This document shows, one piece after another, positions 7,636-13,989 of a stretch of DNA of 14,915 nt. This DNA comes from an uncultured Clostridia bacterium. GTDB taxonomy: Bacteria > Bacillota > Clostridia > Christensenellales > Borkfalkiaceae. Under the pieces are notes generated by a model, which worked only from the letters and a program-made list of their open reading frames with translations, did no database searches and was not told where the DNA came from. Within the stretch, counting starts at the first letter, position 1. Every line of letters starts with the position of its first letter. A program made the position numbers and the translations under genes. Location: contig CANREX010000022.1 of assembly GCA_947629735.1 (NCBI GenBank), forward strand, positions 1 through 14,915. Reading direction: 5' to 3'.

Positions 7636-9064
7636 CCTTACGCCTCAACCTCCTTATCCTTTTCATCTTGTCCTCCGCTATCGGCGAAAGGGGCTTTTGT
7701 CTCTCGCTCGGGCGGGGGCGCGACATGACGAAATATCTCAGTTCGTCCATGCAGTGGTCGTCCCTCTTCACGGGGCTGTCGCCGTCCGCCCAATGATAGG
7801 TGGAAAACTCCTCGATCATGTTTTTGCACGTGTCGAATACGTACAGTCCGGGCAACCCGTTATCCCTTTTAAGATATTCCTTAACGCGGCATATCCCCGC
7901 AAAGACGTCCTTGTCCACGTTGGGATTGACGAGCACTCCCTTTTCCGCGAACAGTTCGGAAACGCTCTTGACAGAGGCGAGCGTGCGCTGATTCGCCGCG
8001 CTGTCTATAAGCGCCCGCACCCTCCCCGACGAATCGCATTTCCAGCCCAAACGCGCGGATATATCCTTTATACAACGCGCGTGGTAGTCGATATCCTTGC
8101 CCGCCGCGAAGTGCTCCGCCACGACGTAGATATTGCCGTCCCAATCGACCGCGTACCAATGCGCGGACAGCGGGTTGTTGAGACCGGGGTCTATGGAGAT
8201 ATTCTCCTGCCACTCGGGCGGAATGGGGAAGGGCGGAACGACGTGCGCCGAGATGTCGAACTCGGGATATACGAGCCCCGCCCCGCGGGAAAACTTGCCG
8301 TATTTGCGGCTGTCGAGGGAACTTTCGTTCAGCGTAGATGAGAGCAATTTTATCTCCTTTGCGGAAAGATAGGGGTTGTCCTCCCAACTCATGAACTCGC
8401 ACCATATCTCCGGGTTTGCGCGGCGGTTCAAATAAATTTCGTTGTAGATAAACGTCTCCCCTTTAAGCGGGGTCATAGTTCCGAAGATATCCCCCTGCCT
8501 GTCCATTACCCGCATTAGGCACTCCTCGTAAATATCCCGCGGGGGCTCTTCGTCGAACCACACGAAGTCGAGCGAGCTGCCCTGAAATTTCTCCCTGCCC
8601 TGATCGCAGCTTTTAAAGCCTATCGTCGAGACGCCGCCGAACACGTTGCGTATCTTAATCTGATCTATGACCCCGCCCGACGGGCTGTCCCGCCGCCCCG
8701 AAAGCATGGTGATGTCCTCTATCCACTCCGCGGGGAGATATTTCAATATCTTGCTCTGCGCCACGTCGCGCTGCACCTGCTGGGAGAGCGACACCACCCA
8801 GCCGAAAACGTCCTTTCTGTTTTTGCGGTAGGGGTGAATTCCCCGCGCGAGCCACACCGCCTCCACTGCGCCGCACTCAGTCTTGCCCGAGCGGTTGCCC
8901 CCGAACACCCAGCGGTTGCGTTTTTTGCACCTGTGGAACGCCAGCTGCTTTTTGTGCTTCTTTTTGCCCGCGTTGTAGCCTGCGAGGGCGGCACTCACCG
9001 CCTTTCTCCTTTTCAGCTCGCCCTCGATTTCCGCAAGCCGACGTATCATATCTTCCCTATCCAT
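7625..9064 (-). CDS. terL: Phage terminase large subunit (ATPase plus nuclease)
   Basis: 479 aa. The motor that pumps DNA into the prohead through the portal and cuts the concatemer. ATPase: Walker A GGNRSGKT (55-62), Walker B DFVWFDEE (166-173) with the catalytic glutamate, and coupling motif GTMTPL (195-200). Nuclease domain of the RNase H fold: acidic residues in IDPGLNNP (D292), IDSAAN (D354) and DDHCMDELRY (D435/D436, D440). All catalytic positions are present, so the enzyme looks active. The C-terminus is basic (KMKRIRRLRRKVGR). The ATG at 9064 has GGGAG 5 nt upstream; a GTG 6 nt earlier lies inside that site. No small terminase subunit is found upstream; the next gene faces the other way. 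Confidence 0.95.
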   Translation of the reverse strand: MDREDMIRRLAEIEGELKRRKAVSAALAGYNAGKKKHKKQLAFHRCKKRNRWVFGGNRSGKTECGAVEAVWLARGIHPYRKNRKDVFGWVVSLSQQVQRDVAQSKILKYLPAEWIEDITMLSGRRDSPSGGVIDQIKIRNVFGGVSTIGFKSCDQGREKFQGSSLDFVWFDEEPPRDIYEECLMRVMDRQGDIFGTMTPLKGETFIYNEIYLNRRANPEIWCEFMSWEDNPYLSAKEIKLLSSTLNESSLDSRKYGKFSRGAGLVYPEFDISAHVVPPFPIPPEWQENISIDPGLNNPLSAHWYAVDWDGNIYVVAEHFAAGKDIDYHARCIKDISARLGWKCDSSGRVRALIDSAANQRTLASVKSVSELFAEKGVLVNPNVDKDVFAGICRVKEYLKRDNGLPGLYVFDTCKNMIEEFSTYHWADGDSPVKRDDHCMDELRYFVMSRPRPSERQKPLSPIAEDKMKRIRRLRRKVGR

Positions 9065-9128
9065 GTCCACTCCCGTTCATACGACTTTTTTCGCCGAAAC
9101 TTCCCGAAAAACGCCCCGCGCGTTGCCT

Positions 9129-9134
9129 TAAAAT
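9129..9134 (+). promoter_or_regulatory. -10 box of the 9143 gene, leaderless arrangement
   Basis: TAAAAT at 9129-9134, 8 nt before the ATG. The -35 region is poor (GAAAAA at 17-nt spacing). No Shine-Dalgarno site lies between this box and the ATG, so the transcript probably begins 0-2 nt before the start codon. Confidence 0.4.
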
Positions 9135-9142
9135 TTCTTGAT

Positions 9143-9814
9143 ATGAAGCGCTTTTTACTCGCCGCGGCACTATCCGCATACATATTCGCCCTTGCGCCCG
9201 CAATTTTTTTCGCGGGCGGGCATACGGCGCGCGCCCACGCTGCGGAAGTTTCCTATGCGCGCGCAACGGCGGAGGACGCGTATTTCTTCCTCGAAAAGGA
9301 CGATTCCTCTTCGATCTTCATAGTGCCCTACACCTACTGCATAGAGATTTTGCGCGACGACGGCGATTGGTACTACGCCTCTTACGCGAGCAACTCGGGG
9401 ATATACAAGCAGGTGCGCGGGTATTGCCGCAAGCAGGACTTCTCCCCCGTCGAGGGCGTGCCCGAGGTGGTCTACCTCTACAAGACGGTCACTGTAACAT
9501 ACCGCTCCGACGAGGGGAACGCCGCCCTTCCCACCCTCGACGAGATAACCGTAGAGGCGGCGTTTTACGGCAATTTTTACTCGGGCGCGACGGCGTATTC
9601 CTACGTGTACGCGCAGGGTTCGTTCGGCTATATCAAGGGGGCAACGGTGGATTTCCCCCTGATTCGCGACGAAGAACAGACTGAAAACGAGGAAGAGCAA
9701 AAACCGACGCACGAGGTGAATTTCGGGCTCGTGACCGCGCTGGGGATATGCGCCCTCGCCGCGGTTGCGCTCATCATGCTTTACTGCACGACGCGCAAGA
9801 AGAATAAGGACTGA
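9143..9814 (+). CDS. Secreted SH3-like protein with C-terminal membrane anchor
   Basis: 223 aa, no family recognised. A signal peptide spans 1-34 (MKRFLLAAAL, hydrophobic to about 24, probable cleavage after AHA at 31-33 or one residue later). Residues about 37-105 look like a bacterial SH3-type domain (ARATAEDAYFFLEKDDSSSI, then VPYTYCIEILRDDGDWYYAS, then VRGYCRKQDFSPVEG). Residues about 106-172 form a second strand-rich segment with similar endings (YAQGSFGYIKGATVDF). An acidic linker (DEEQTENEEEQKPTHE, 176-191) leads to a transmembrane helix (about 194-215) and the basic tail TTRKKNKD. It should be anchored in the membrane with its domains outside, perhaps touching cell wall. It converges on the next gene with 4 nt between stop codons. 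Shares its plan with the 10605 gene. Confidence 0.85.
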   Translation: MKRFLLAAALSAYIFALAPAIFFAGGHTARAHAAEVSYARATAEDAYFFLEKDDSSSIFIVPYTYCIEILRDDGDWYYASYASNSGIYKQVRGYCRKQDFSPVEGVPEVVYLYKTVTVTYRSDEGNAALPTLDEITVEAAFYGNFYSGATAYSYVYAQGSFGYIKGATVDFPLIRDEEQTENEEEQKPTHEVNFGLVTALGICALAAVALIMLYCTTRKKNKD

Positions 9815-9818
9815 AATT

Positions 9819-10364
9819 TCACGCCGCCGCGCGCAGCAGCCAATAGTATTCGCCGAGCAGCTTTATCTGCGGGGCAAACCTTTTCAGCCTGCCGCTCACC
9901 CTGCGGGAAAATTTCATAAGCGCGCGGTGAAGAGCTTTTCCGCCCTCCCCGCCGTAATAACCGCCGCCCGCCGCCCTTTCGCCCGCCTCGCCTTTTCCGC
10001 TCGTCGCCCTTTCGCCCTCTTCCGTTCCGCCCGCCTGCCCTTTTTGCGCGCAGGCACGGTTGACGTCAACCCCGCCGCCCGCCGTCAGAGCCGCACGCGC
10101 GCCCCTGCGCCTGTCCGAAAGACAATATGCAAGCAGCGCGCGCCTGTCCTCTGCGGTTACAGATGAGAGTGCGCCGTCGAGAAAGGCGTAGAGCTGCGCA
10201 AGCGACTGTTTAGCCCCGATGACGTCGCAAATGCGCGCGGCGTAATATTCGCAGTCTTTAAAGCAATCGGCGGACTTTAAAGCGTAACGCAGGGCGACGT
10301 CGTCCAACGCCGCGTTAAGGCTGTCCGCGCAAAAATAAAATTTAAGTAACTGCTTGTAGTTCAT
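9819..10364 (-). CDS. Hypothetical helical protein with Gly/Ala/Glu-rich linker
   Basis: 181 aa, not recognised. Residues 1-90 are predicted alpha-helical with four Cys (C12, C34, C38, C46) and short helices such as YKQLLKFYFCADSLNAALDD and QSLAQLYAFLDGALSSVTAE. Residues about 92-142 are low complexity, rich in G, A, E, K and R. The C-terminus is basic and amphipathic (ALMKFSRRVSGRLKRFAPQI) and ends KLLGEYYWLLRAAA. There is no signal peptide or clear membrane helix, so it is probably cytosolic. The ATG at 10364 has AAGAGG 8 nt upstream; an in-frame TTG two codons earlier is too close to that site. The gene stands alone between two plus-strand genes. The low-complexity block makes length variable between relatives likely. 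Confidence 0.7.
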   Translation of the reverse strand: MNYKQLLKFYFCADSLNAALDDVALRYALKSADCFKDCEYYAARICDVIGAKQSLAQLYAFLDGALSSVTAEDRRALLAYCLSDRRRGARAALTAGGGVDVNRACAQKGQAGGTEEGERATSGKGEAGERAAGGGYYGGEGGKALHRALMKFSRRVSGRLKRFAPQIKLLGEYYWLLRAAA

Positions 10365-10454
10365 CGCCAAAACCTCTTTTTCCTCTCCCGCCGAACGAAT
10401 TCAAACAAACCAAACGAAACAAAATAAATGAACATTTGTTTGTTTTGCAATACT

Positions 10455-10460
10455 ATTATA
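10455..10460 (-). promoter_or_regulatory. Possible -10 box for the 9819-10364 gene
   Basis: TATAAT on the minus strand, 90 nt before the ATG, in an AT-rich divergent spacer (10365-10604). The -35 position is not convincing at 17-nt spacing. Between it and the gene lies a near-palindrome centred on AAATGAACATTT (about 10427-10438 region), a possible operator or hairpin. Confidence 0.35.
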
Positions 10461-10568
10461 ACCGTCAAACATGACAAAATTTGCATAATTAAAAAATATA
10501 TGGCAAATTTTTGAAATAAAAACGGGCAAAAATACGTGAGTAAAAGCGATTGCCCTTTATTCAAATTC

Positions 10569-10597
10569 TTTACAATTAAATTTAAAGGTGGTATAAT
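10569..10597 (+). promoter_or_regulatory. Strong sigma-A-type promoter of the 10605 gene
   Basis: TTTACA (10569-10574), exactly 17 nt, TATAAT (10592-10597). The expected transcription start, about 10604, is next to the GTG at 10605. The purine-rich AAAGGTGG at 10584-10591 falls in the promoter spacer, upstream of the transcription start, so it cannot act as ribosome binding site for this transcript. Confidence 0.75.
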
Positions 10598-10604
10598 TTT
10601 AACC

Positions 10605-11978
10605 GTGAAAAGCAGACGTTTACTTTTGACAACGCTTGCGGCGTGCTTTGCCGCGGCGACAATATCAGCGGGGAGCGCGTTTTCGGCGCAGGCGAGCGCC
10701 CCTACCCCTACTTACCCTTCCGACTTCGTGCGCACCCTCGATCTCAGCGACGGCGGGCTCACGGACTATGCCGTCAGCGGGGACAAGTGCGCGTTGGCGA
10801 GCAAGACGACAATCTACATACTCACCGCGCAGGAGGGCAACGACGGGTGCATACTCGAAAACACGAATATCGGCACTCAGGTGACTGCGCTGGACTATGC
10901 GGACGGCAAGCTCTACTATGAGATAGCCTCGGGCGACGCGTTCATATATCCCGCTCTGCCGGGGTCTGCGCCCACGCGGCATGACTTCCCCCAACAGACT
11001 CGCAGCGTCACGCTCGGGAACAATCAGTACACGCTGGACAACGAATCGAAGCTCGAACTTTTCAACCTTGAAAGCGGCGCAAAGACGCCTATCGCGGGGG
11101 AGTTCTCCTCCTTAAAGCAGTTCGACGGCTCGGCGTACGCGGTGATGGACGACGTCCCCTACAAGATAGACGGGCAGACGGCGAGCCCGCTCAACATGGA
11201 ATACGCGGAATTTTCCGCAGCCAAGCGGATATCCACGGGCACTATCCCCGAAAAGCTGAAAACCTCGAACTACGAGGTCAAGACGGCGACGCTCAAAGAG
11301 GGCGTGGACGCGAGCGGCAAGGGCAGGTACTACACCCGCGTCAACGCGGATTCCATGGGCGATTATTTCGAGGTGGTAGGCGAAAACCACACGCGCAAAT
11401 GCTCGACGAAAGCCTGCCTCGTCCTCGCGGAAGAGGGCAACCTCTCCGTCATCGTCATTGAGGGAAATTGCTACATTACGGCTACGGACAATCTCGAACC
11501 CCTCGCCTACAACGAGCCCGTGAACGATTGGGCGCAAGGGGCGGACGGCACGCGCAAGGCATATATAAGGGAGCGCACGGGGGTGTATTCCGCGCCGTAT
11601 ATGTGCGAATCTACGCTTATCGCGCAGGTTGAAGCGGACTCCGCCGTCACGGTGAACGTGCGGGAAAAATTCGCGCTTGAATTCTTGGGCTCGCTCTCGG
11701 TATTTTACAGGGTGGAATACAAGGACGGCGCAAACAAGACGGTAAGCGGCTTCGTGCCCGCGGGCTTCCTCGACAAATACGATTATTCCGCGGACGACAA
11801 CAAACCCGCTTCGAGCGGCAGCGACGGTTTCAAATACGACACGAACGTGACTACCGTCGTACTCGTGCTGGTGGTAGTCGCCCTCGTTATAATTGCGATC
11901 GCTTATCTGACGATAGTCGGCACTAAGCCCGACAAAAAGAAGACGAAGAAGAAAAAGGATGAAGAAGAGCAGGAATAA
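10605..11978 (+). CDS. Secreted beta-rich protein with SH3-like domain and C-terminal membrane anchor
   Basis: 457 aa, no named family recognised. A signal peptide covers about 1-30 (MKSRRLLLTTLAACFAAA, probable cleavage after SAQA). Residues about 36-310 are beta-rich with repeated units of the type 'sense-strand-turn' (DYAVSGDKCALASKTTIYIL, then VTALDYADGKLYYEIASGDA, then LKQFDGSAYAVMDDVPYKID), like a propeller. An SH3-like segment follows (about 325-398: YIRERTGVYSAPYMCESTLI to SGFVPAGFLDKYDY). A Ser/Gly/Asp linker, a transmembrane helix (about 416-439) and the charged tail KPDKKKTKKKKDEEEQE end the protein. It should be membrane-anchored with the bulk outside. GTG 10605 is the only start placed directly before the signal peptide; an ATG at 10536 lies upstream of the promoter. 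Confidence 0.85.
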   Translation: MKSRRLLLTTLAACFAAATISAGSAFSAQASAPTPTYPSDFVRTLDLSDGGLTDYAVSGDKCALASKTTIYILTAQEGNDGCILENTNIGTQVTALDYADGKLYYEIASGDAFIYPALPGSAPTRHDFPQQTRSVTLGNNQYTLDNESKLELFNLESGAKTPIAGEFSSLKQFDGSAYAVMDDVPYKIDGQTASPLNMEYAEFSAAKRISTGTIPEKLKTSNYEVKTATLKEGVDASGKGRYYTRVNADSMGDYFEVVGENHTRKCSTKACLVLAEEGNLSVIVIEGNCYITATDNLEPLAYNEPVNDWAQGADGTRKAYIRERTGVYSAPYMCESTLIAQVEADSAVTVNVREKFALEFLGSLSVFYRVEYKDGANKTVSGFVPAGFLDKYDYSADDNKPASSGSDGFKYDTNVTTVVLVLVVVALVIIAIAYLTIVGTKPDKKKTKKKKDEEEQE

Positions 11979-11985
11979 ACTCCGC

Positions 11986-12013
11986 AAAAAAAAGCGCCCT
12001 AATTTAAAGGCGC
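11986..12013 (-). terminator. Rho-independent terminator for the minus-strand SDR/transporter cluster
   Basis: On the minus strand GCGCC (12013-12009), a 10-nt loop and GGCGC (11998-11994), immediately followed by eight T (11993-11986). It lies 77 nt downstream of the 51-aa gene and just beyond the stop of the convergent plus-strand gene. Confidence 0.75.
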
Positions 12014-12039
12014 GGTCTGAAACGTATAAATACAAGCGG

Positions 12040-12067
12040 GGCGGGCGGCTTTTTAAAGCCGCCCGCC
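12040..12067. terminator. Strong hairpin between convergent genes
   Basis: A perfect 13-bp stem, GGCGGGCGGCTTT (12040-12052) with AAAGCCGCCCGCC (12055-12067), loop TT. There is no clean T run on either side; the plus side continues TCTATCGTATTTCTG, the minus side CCGCTTGTATTTATA. It could stop the plus-strand transcript of the 10605 gene, or protect the 3' end of the minus-strand mRNA. Confidence 0.5.
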
Positions 12068-12090
12068 TCTATCGTATTTCTGTATTTATT

Positions 12091-12246
12091 TTAAAAATTC
12101 TCGCTTTCATAGTGGCAGTCATAGCGCTGCGTCGGGGGCATCTTATCGCCTTCCCTCACAAAAACGGAGCTGACGATCCTGCGGTTTTCATCCACTACCT
12201 TGTATCTGCCCGACTTGGGGCAACTGTCTCCGCAATTCAACTTCAT
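12091..12246 (-). CDS. 51-aa cysteine-containing protein, YjzC-like (tentative)
   Basis: 51 aa, short enough to be missed by common length cut-offs. It is supported by GGAGG placed 6 nt before the ATG, by terminators just downstream and by a protein-like sequence: MKLNCGDSCPKSGRYKVVD, then ENRRIVSSVFVREGDKMPPT, then QRYDCHYESENF. A Cys-x3-Cys pair (C5, C9) and a third Cys (C44) could bind metal. The plan of a short beta-rich protein with 'PKSGRY...GDKMPPT' recalls YjzC-type small proteins of firmicutes, which begin with a P-x-S-G-x-Y turn and carry a GD-x-(F/M)-P motif; their function is unknown to me. It lies 141 nt downstream of the SDR gene in the same direction. The spacer 12247-12387 shows no clear promoter. 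Confidence 0.7.
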   Translation of the reverse strand: MKLNCGDSCPKSGRYKVVDENRRIVSSVFVREGDKMPPTQRYDCHYESENF

Positions 12247-12387
12247 AAACGACCTCCGTACAAATATTTTGCCTGATTTTCCGCCCGTTTATGCGCCCAG
12301 CAAAGCCAAAAAGCCGCTTCCTGCCGTCCCGTCAAATTATTCGCCGCCGTACATTACGCCGCCGCGCAATCAGCCCGCCGAAGCCTT

Positions 12388-13032
12388 TTACCAGATAAAT
12401 TCCGCCTTAGCCTGCTCGCCGTTGTCCACTAAAATATCCTGCGCGGTCATGGAGCTGTTCACCGCGGTGATGAAGTACGCCCATTCGGCTATCTCGGCGC
12501 AATCCGCCCACTTGCGAAGAAGAGTCTGCGCCATTATCTTCCCCCACTTTTCGCCGTCGTTTATCACCCTGCCGTTGGACGAAGTGAGCACTCCGCCCGG
12601 GGAAAGGCTGTTTGACGTCGCCCCGTACCTCGCAAGTCTGAGCGCGACGTTTTTCATATACGCGACTATCCCGCCCTTGCTCGCGGCGTACTCGGGGAAT
12701 TCCGCGCCGTTCGACGCGCTCGCCGAGGCGATAAACAGCACGCTTTTTATGCCTTCGTGAAAGGCGTACTTTTCGGTGACGCGCATGCTGCCCTTCAAAT
12801 TGACGTCGATGTCGCGCCCGCTGTCCTGCACGCCCGCGTTGTTTATGAGTATATCCACGGGCGGAATGTCGGGCAGTTCGCCGCAAATATCCGCCGTAAA
12901 ATGCGTGTAACGCCCGCCGTCTATTGTCGCGGGAAGAATATCGATCCCCGTGACTTCGTGCCCGCAGGCGAGAAATTTAAGCGCTATTTCGCGTCCTATG
13001 CCGTCAGACGTCCCCGTTATCAGCACTTTCAT
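12388..13032 (-). CDS. Short-chain dehydrogenase/reductase (SDR)
   Basis: 214 aa, a compact classical SDR. The cofactor motif is TGTSDGIG (6-13). D31 at the end of the second strand (VTGIDIL) favours NAD(H) over NADP(H). The structural NNAG motif is at 64-67. Catalytic candidates are S103 (IASASAS), Y115 and K119 (YAASK). The catalytic Asn of the extended tetrad is probably N78 (DVNLKGS). The short segment before the cofactor loop and the SPGGVLTSSNGR region follow the family. The substrate cannot be told from sequence. The ATG at 13032 has GGAGG about 6 nt upstream and lies inside the transporter gene (29-nt overlap), so the two are co-translated; a link to the transported compound is possible but unproven. 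Confidence 0.9.
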   Translation of the reverse strand: MKVLITGTSDGIGREIALKFLACGHEVTGIDILPATIDGGRYTHFTADICGELPDIPPVDILINNAGVQDSGRDIDVNLKGSMRVTEKYAFHEGIKSVLFIASASASNGAEFPEYAASKGGIVAYMKNVALRLARYGATSNSLSPGGVLTSSNGRVINDGEKWGKIMAQTLLRKWADCAEIAEWAYFITAVNSSMTAQDILVDNGEQAKAEFIW

Positions 13033-13804
13033 CGTTTTCCTCCTTTTCCGCGACCTTAAATTTGCTTGCGCGAAGCCCGAGGTATTCCTCCCCTACGCCC
13101 TCTCTCTTCCAGCGCGCCGTAATGCGGTAGGCGGGATAGAAGAACACCGCCTCGCACAAAAGTTCGGCTACCATTCCCGTCAGCGCGCAGGTCACGCATT
13201 GCAGGATAGTCCACCCGAAGAAAAAGTGACTGACTATCAGCGCGAACGTCATGTTGTCCACAAACTGCCCTACCGCCGTGGAGACGTAGGTGCGGGCGAC
13301 AAACGCGCCGAGGCAGTCGGGGTTTTTGCGGAACAGCCCGCCTATCCCGTAGTTGGTGAAATTGTTGACTACCGCGGAGATAAGGAACGCCGCGGTGCTG
13401 CCGAAAACGACATACCACGTGCCGCCGAACGTGTTGTTCAATGCGCTGCCGATGACTTCCTCACTGCCCTCAACGTAACTTTCGCCCCACGTCCCGGGAA
13501 TCACGCTGCCGATATAGAGCAGCAGACAGAAGAAGAGATTTATCGCCGTCGCGAGAACGGAAAGCTCGTTAGCGGCTTTCGGACCGAACCGCTTCGTCAC
13601 GATATCCATCGTGAAAAAGGCAAACCACGAAACGATTATCCCGCAGTCGAGGGCAAGCCAGCCGAAGGGCAGATTTATGCTCTTGTTCGCCAAAAGATTC
13701 ATGCAGAACACTGACATGACGAACAGCACGACAACCACCGACGGCACACATTTAAGAAGGGTGCAAAACTCCTTCCATTCCCTTTTGATTGCACTTTTTA
13801 TCAT
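13004..13804 (-). CDS. VUT-family (YhhQ/COG1738) transporter, probable queuosine-precursor uptake
   Basis: 266 aa with about six membrane helices: about 21-38, 48-66, 81-101, 130-150, 168-190 and 198-226. Family features include the ALD...FTMDIVTKRFGPKAAN region (51-79), in which the acidic residue and the FG-x-x-x-A turn match VUT proteins, ARTYVSTAVGQFVDNMTFAL (170-189) with the conserved Q-x-x-D pair, and the closing helix with CEAVFFYPAYRI (217-228). E. coli YhhQ imports queuosine precursors (queuine-type bases such as preQ0/preQ1) used for tRNA modification; substrate here is inferred. The C-terminal 35 residues are charged and cytosolic. The ATG at 13804 lacks a strong Shine-Dalgarno site (GGGTAA). 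A longer frame to 13855 would run into the leader terminator, so it is rejected. Confidence 0.85.
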   Translation of the reverse strand: MIKSAIKREWKEFCTLLKCVPSVVVVLFVMSVFCMNLLANKSINLPFGWLALDCGIIVSWFAFFTMDIVTKRFGPKAANELSVLATAINLFFCLLLYIGSVIPGTWGESYVEGSEEVIGSALNNTFGGTWYVVFGSTAAFLISAVVNNFTNYGIGGLFRKNPDCLGAFVARTYVSTAVGQFVDNMTFALIVSHFFFGWTILQCVTCALTGMVAELLCEAVFFYPAYRITARWKREGVGEEYLGLRASKFKVAEKEENDESADNGDV

Positions 13805-13853
13805 ACGTTTACCCGCTTTTGCGCCGAACGAAAGACATCGCACCCGCCGCCCC

Positions 13854-13987
13854 AAAAAAAGAGCGCAAAACGCCTTTTCACTATGAGAACATGTCGCGAT
13901 TGAAAAGGTGAGTTTTCCTTCCTTAGATTACTACCGATAACCCGCAAGGTCTGCCTTCCCTTTCCGACCGCCGTACAGCCATGTCCC
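13854..13987 (-). ncRNA. Structured leader element B with terminator, riboswitch-like
   Basis: Upstream of the transporter. A closing stem pairs GGGACATG (13987-13980) with CATGTTCT (13893-13886). Inside, GAAAGG (13964-13959) can pair with CCTTTT (13908-13903), and CCTT..GGTTA with TAATC..AAGG forms the tip (about 13948-13919). Downstream GAAAAGGCG (13879-13871) and CGCTCTTTT (13865-13857, one mismatch) form a hairpin running into seven T (13860-13854). CCTTTTCA (13908-13901) can alternatively pair perfectly with TGAAAAGG (13880-13873), which excludes both the closing stem and the terminator. This is the logic of a transcription-attenuating riboswitch. I cannot assign a known class. Confidence 0.55.
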
Positions 13988-13989
13988 AC

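Noticed and set aside
11112..12035. 307-codon minus-strand open frame opposite the 10605-11978 gene
   Set aside because: It is a shadow frame: the plus-strand gene has a signal peptide, membrane helix and strong promoter, and a terminator for minus-strand transcription lies inside the antisense frame's start region.
12200..12760. 186-codon plus-strand open frame across the SDR gene
   Set aside because: It runs antisense to the SDR catalytic region and spans the 51-aa gene start; no start signals and no recognisable protein.
13805..13855. Longer N-terminus for the VUT transporter (to 13855)
   Set aside because: It would begin at the leader terminator and add a basic, cysteine-containing stretch not seen in the family; the start at 13804 gives a normal N-terminus.
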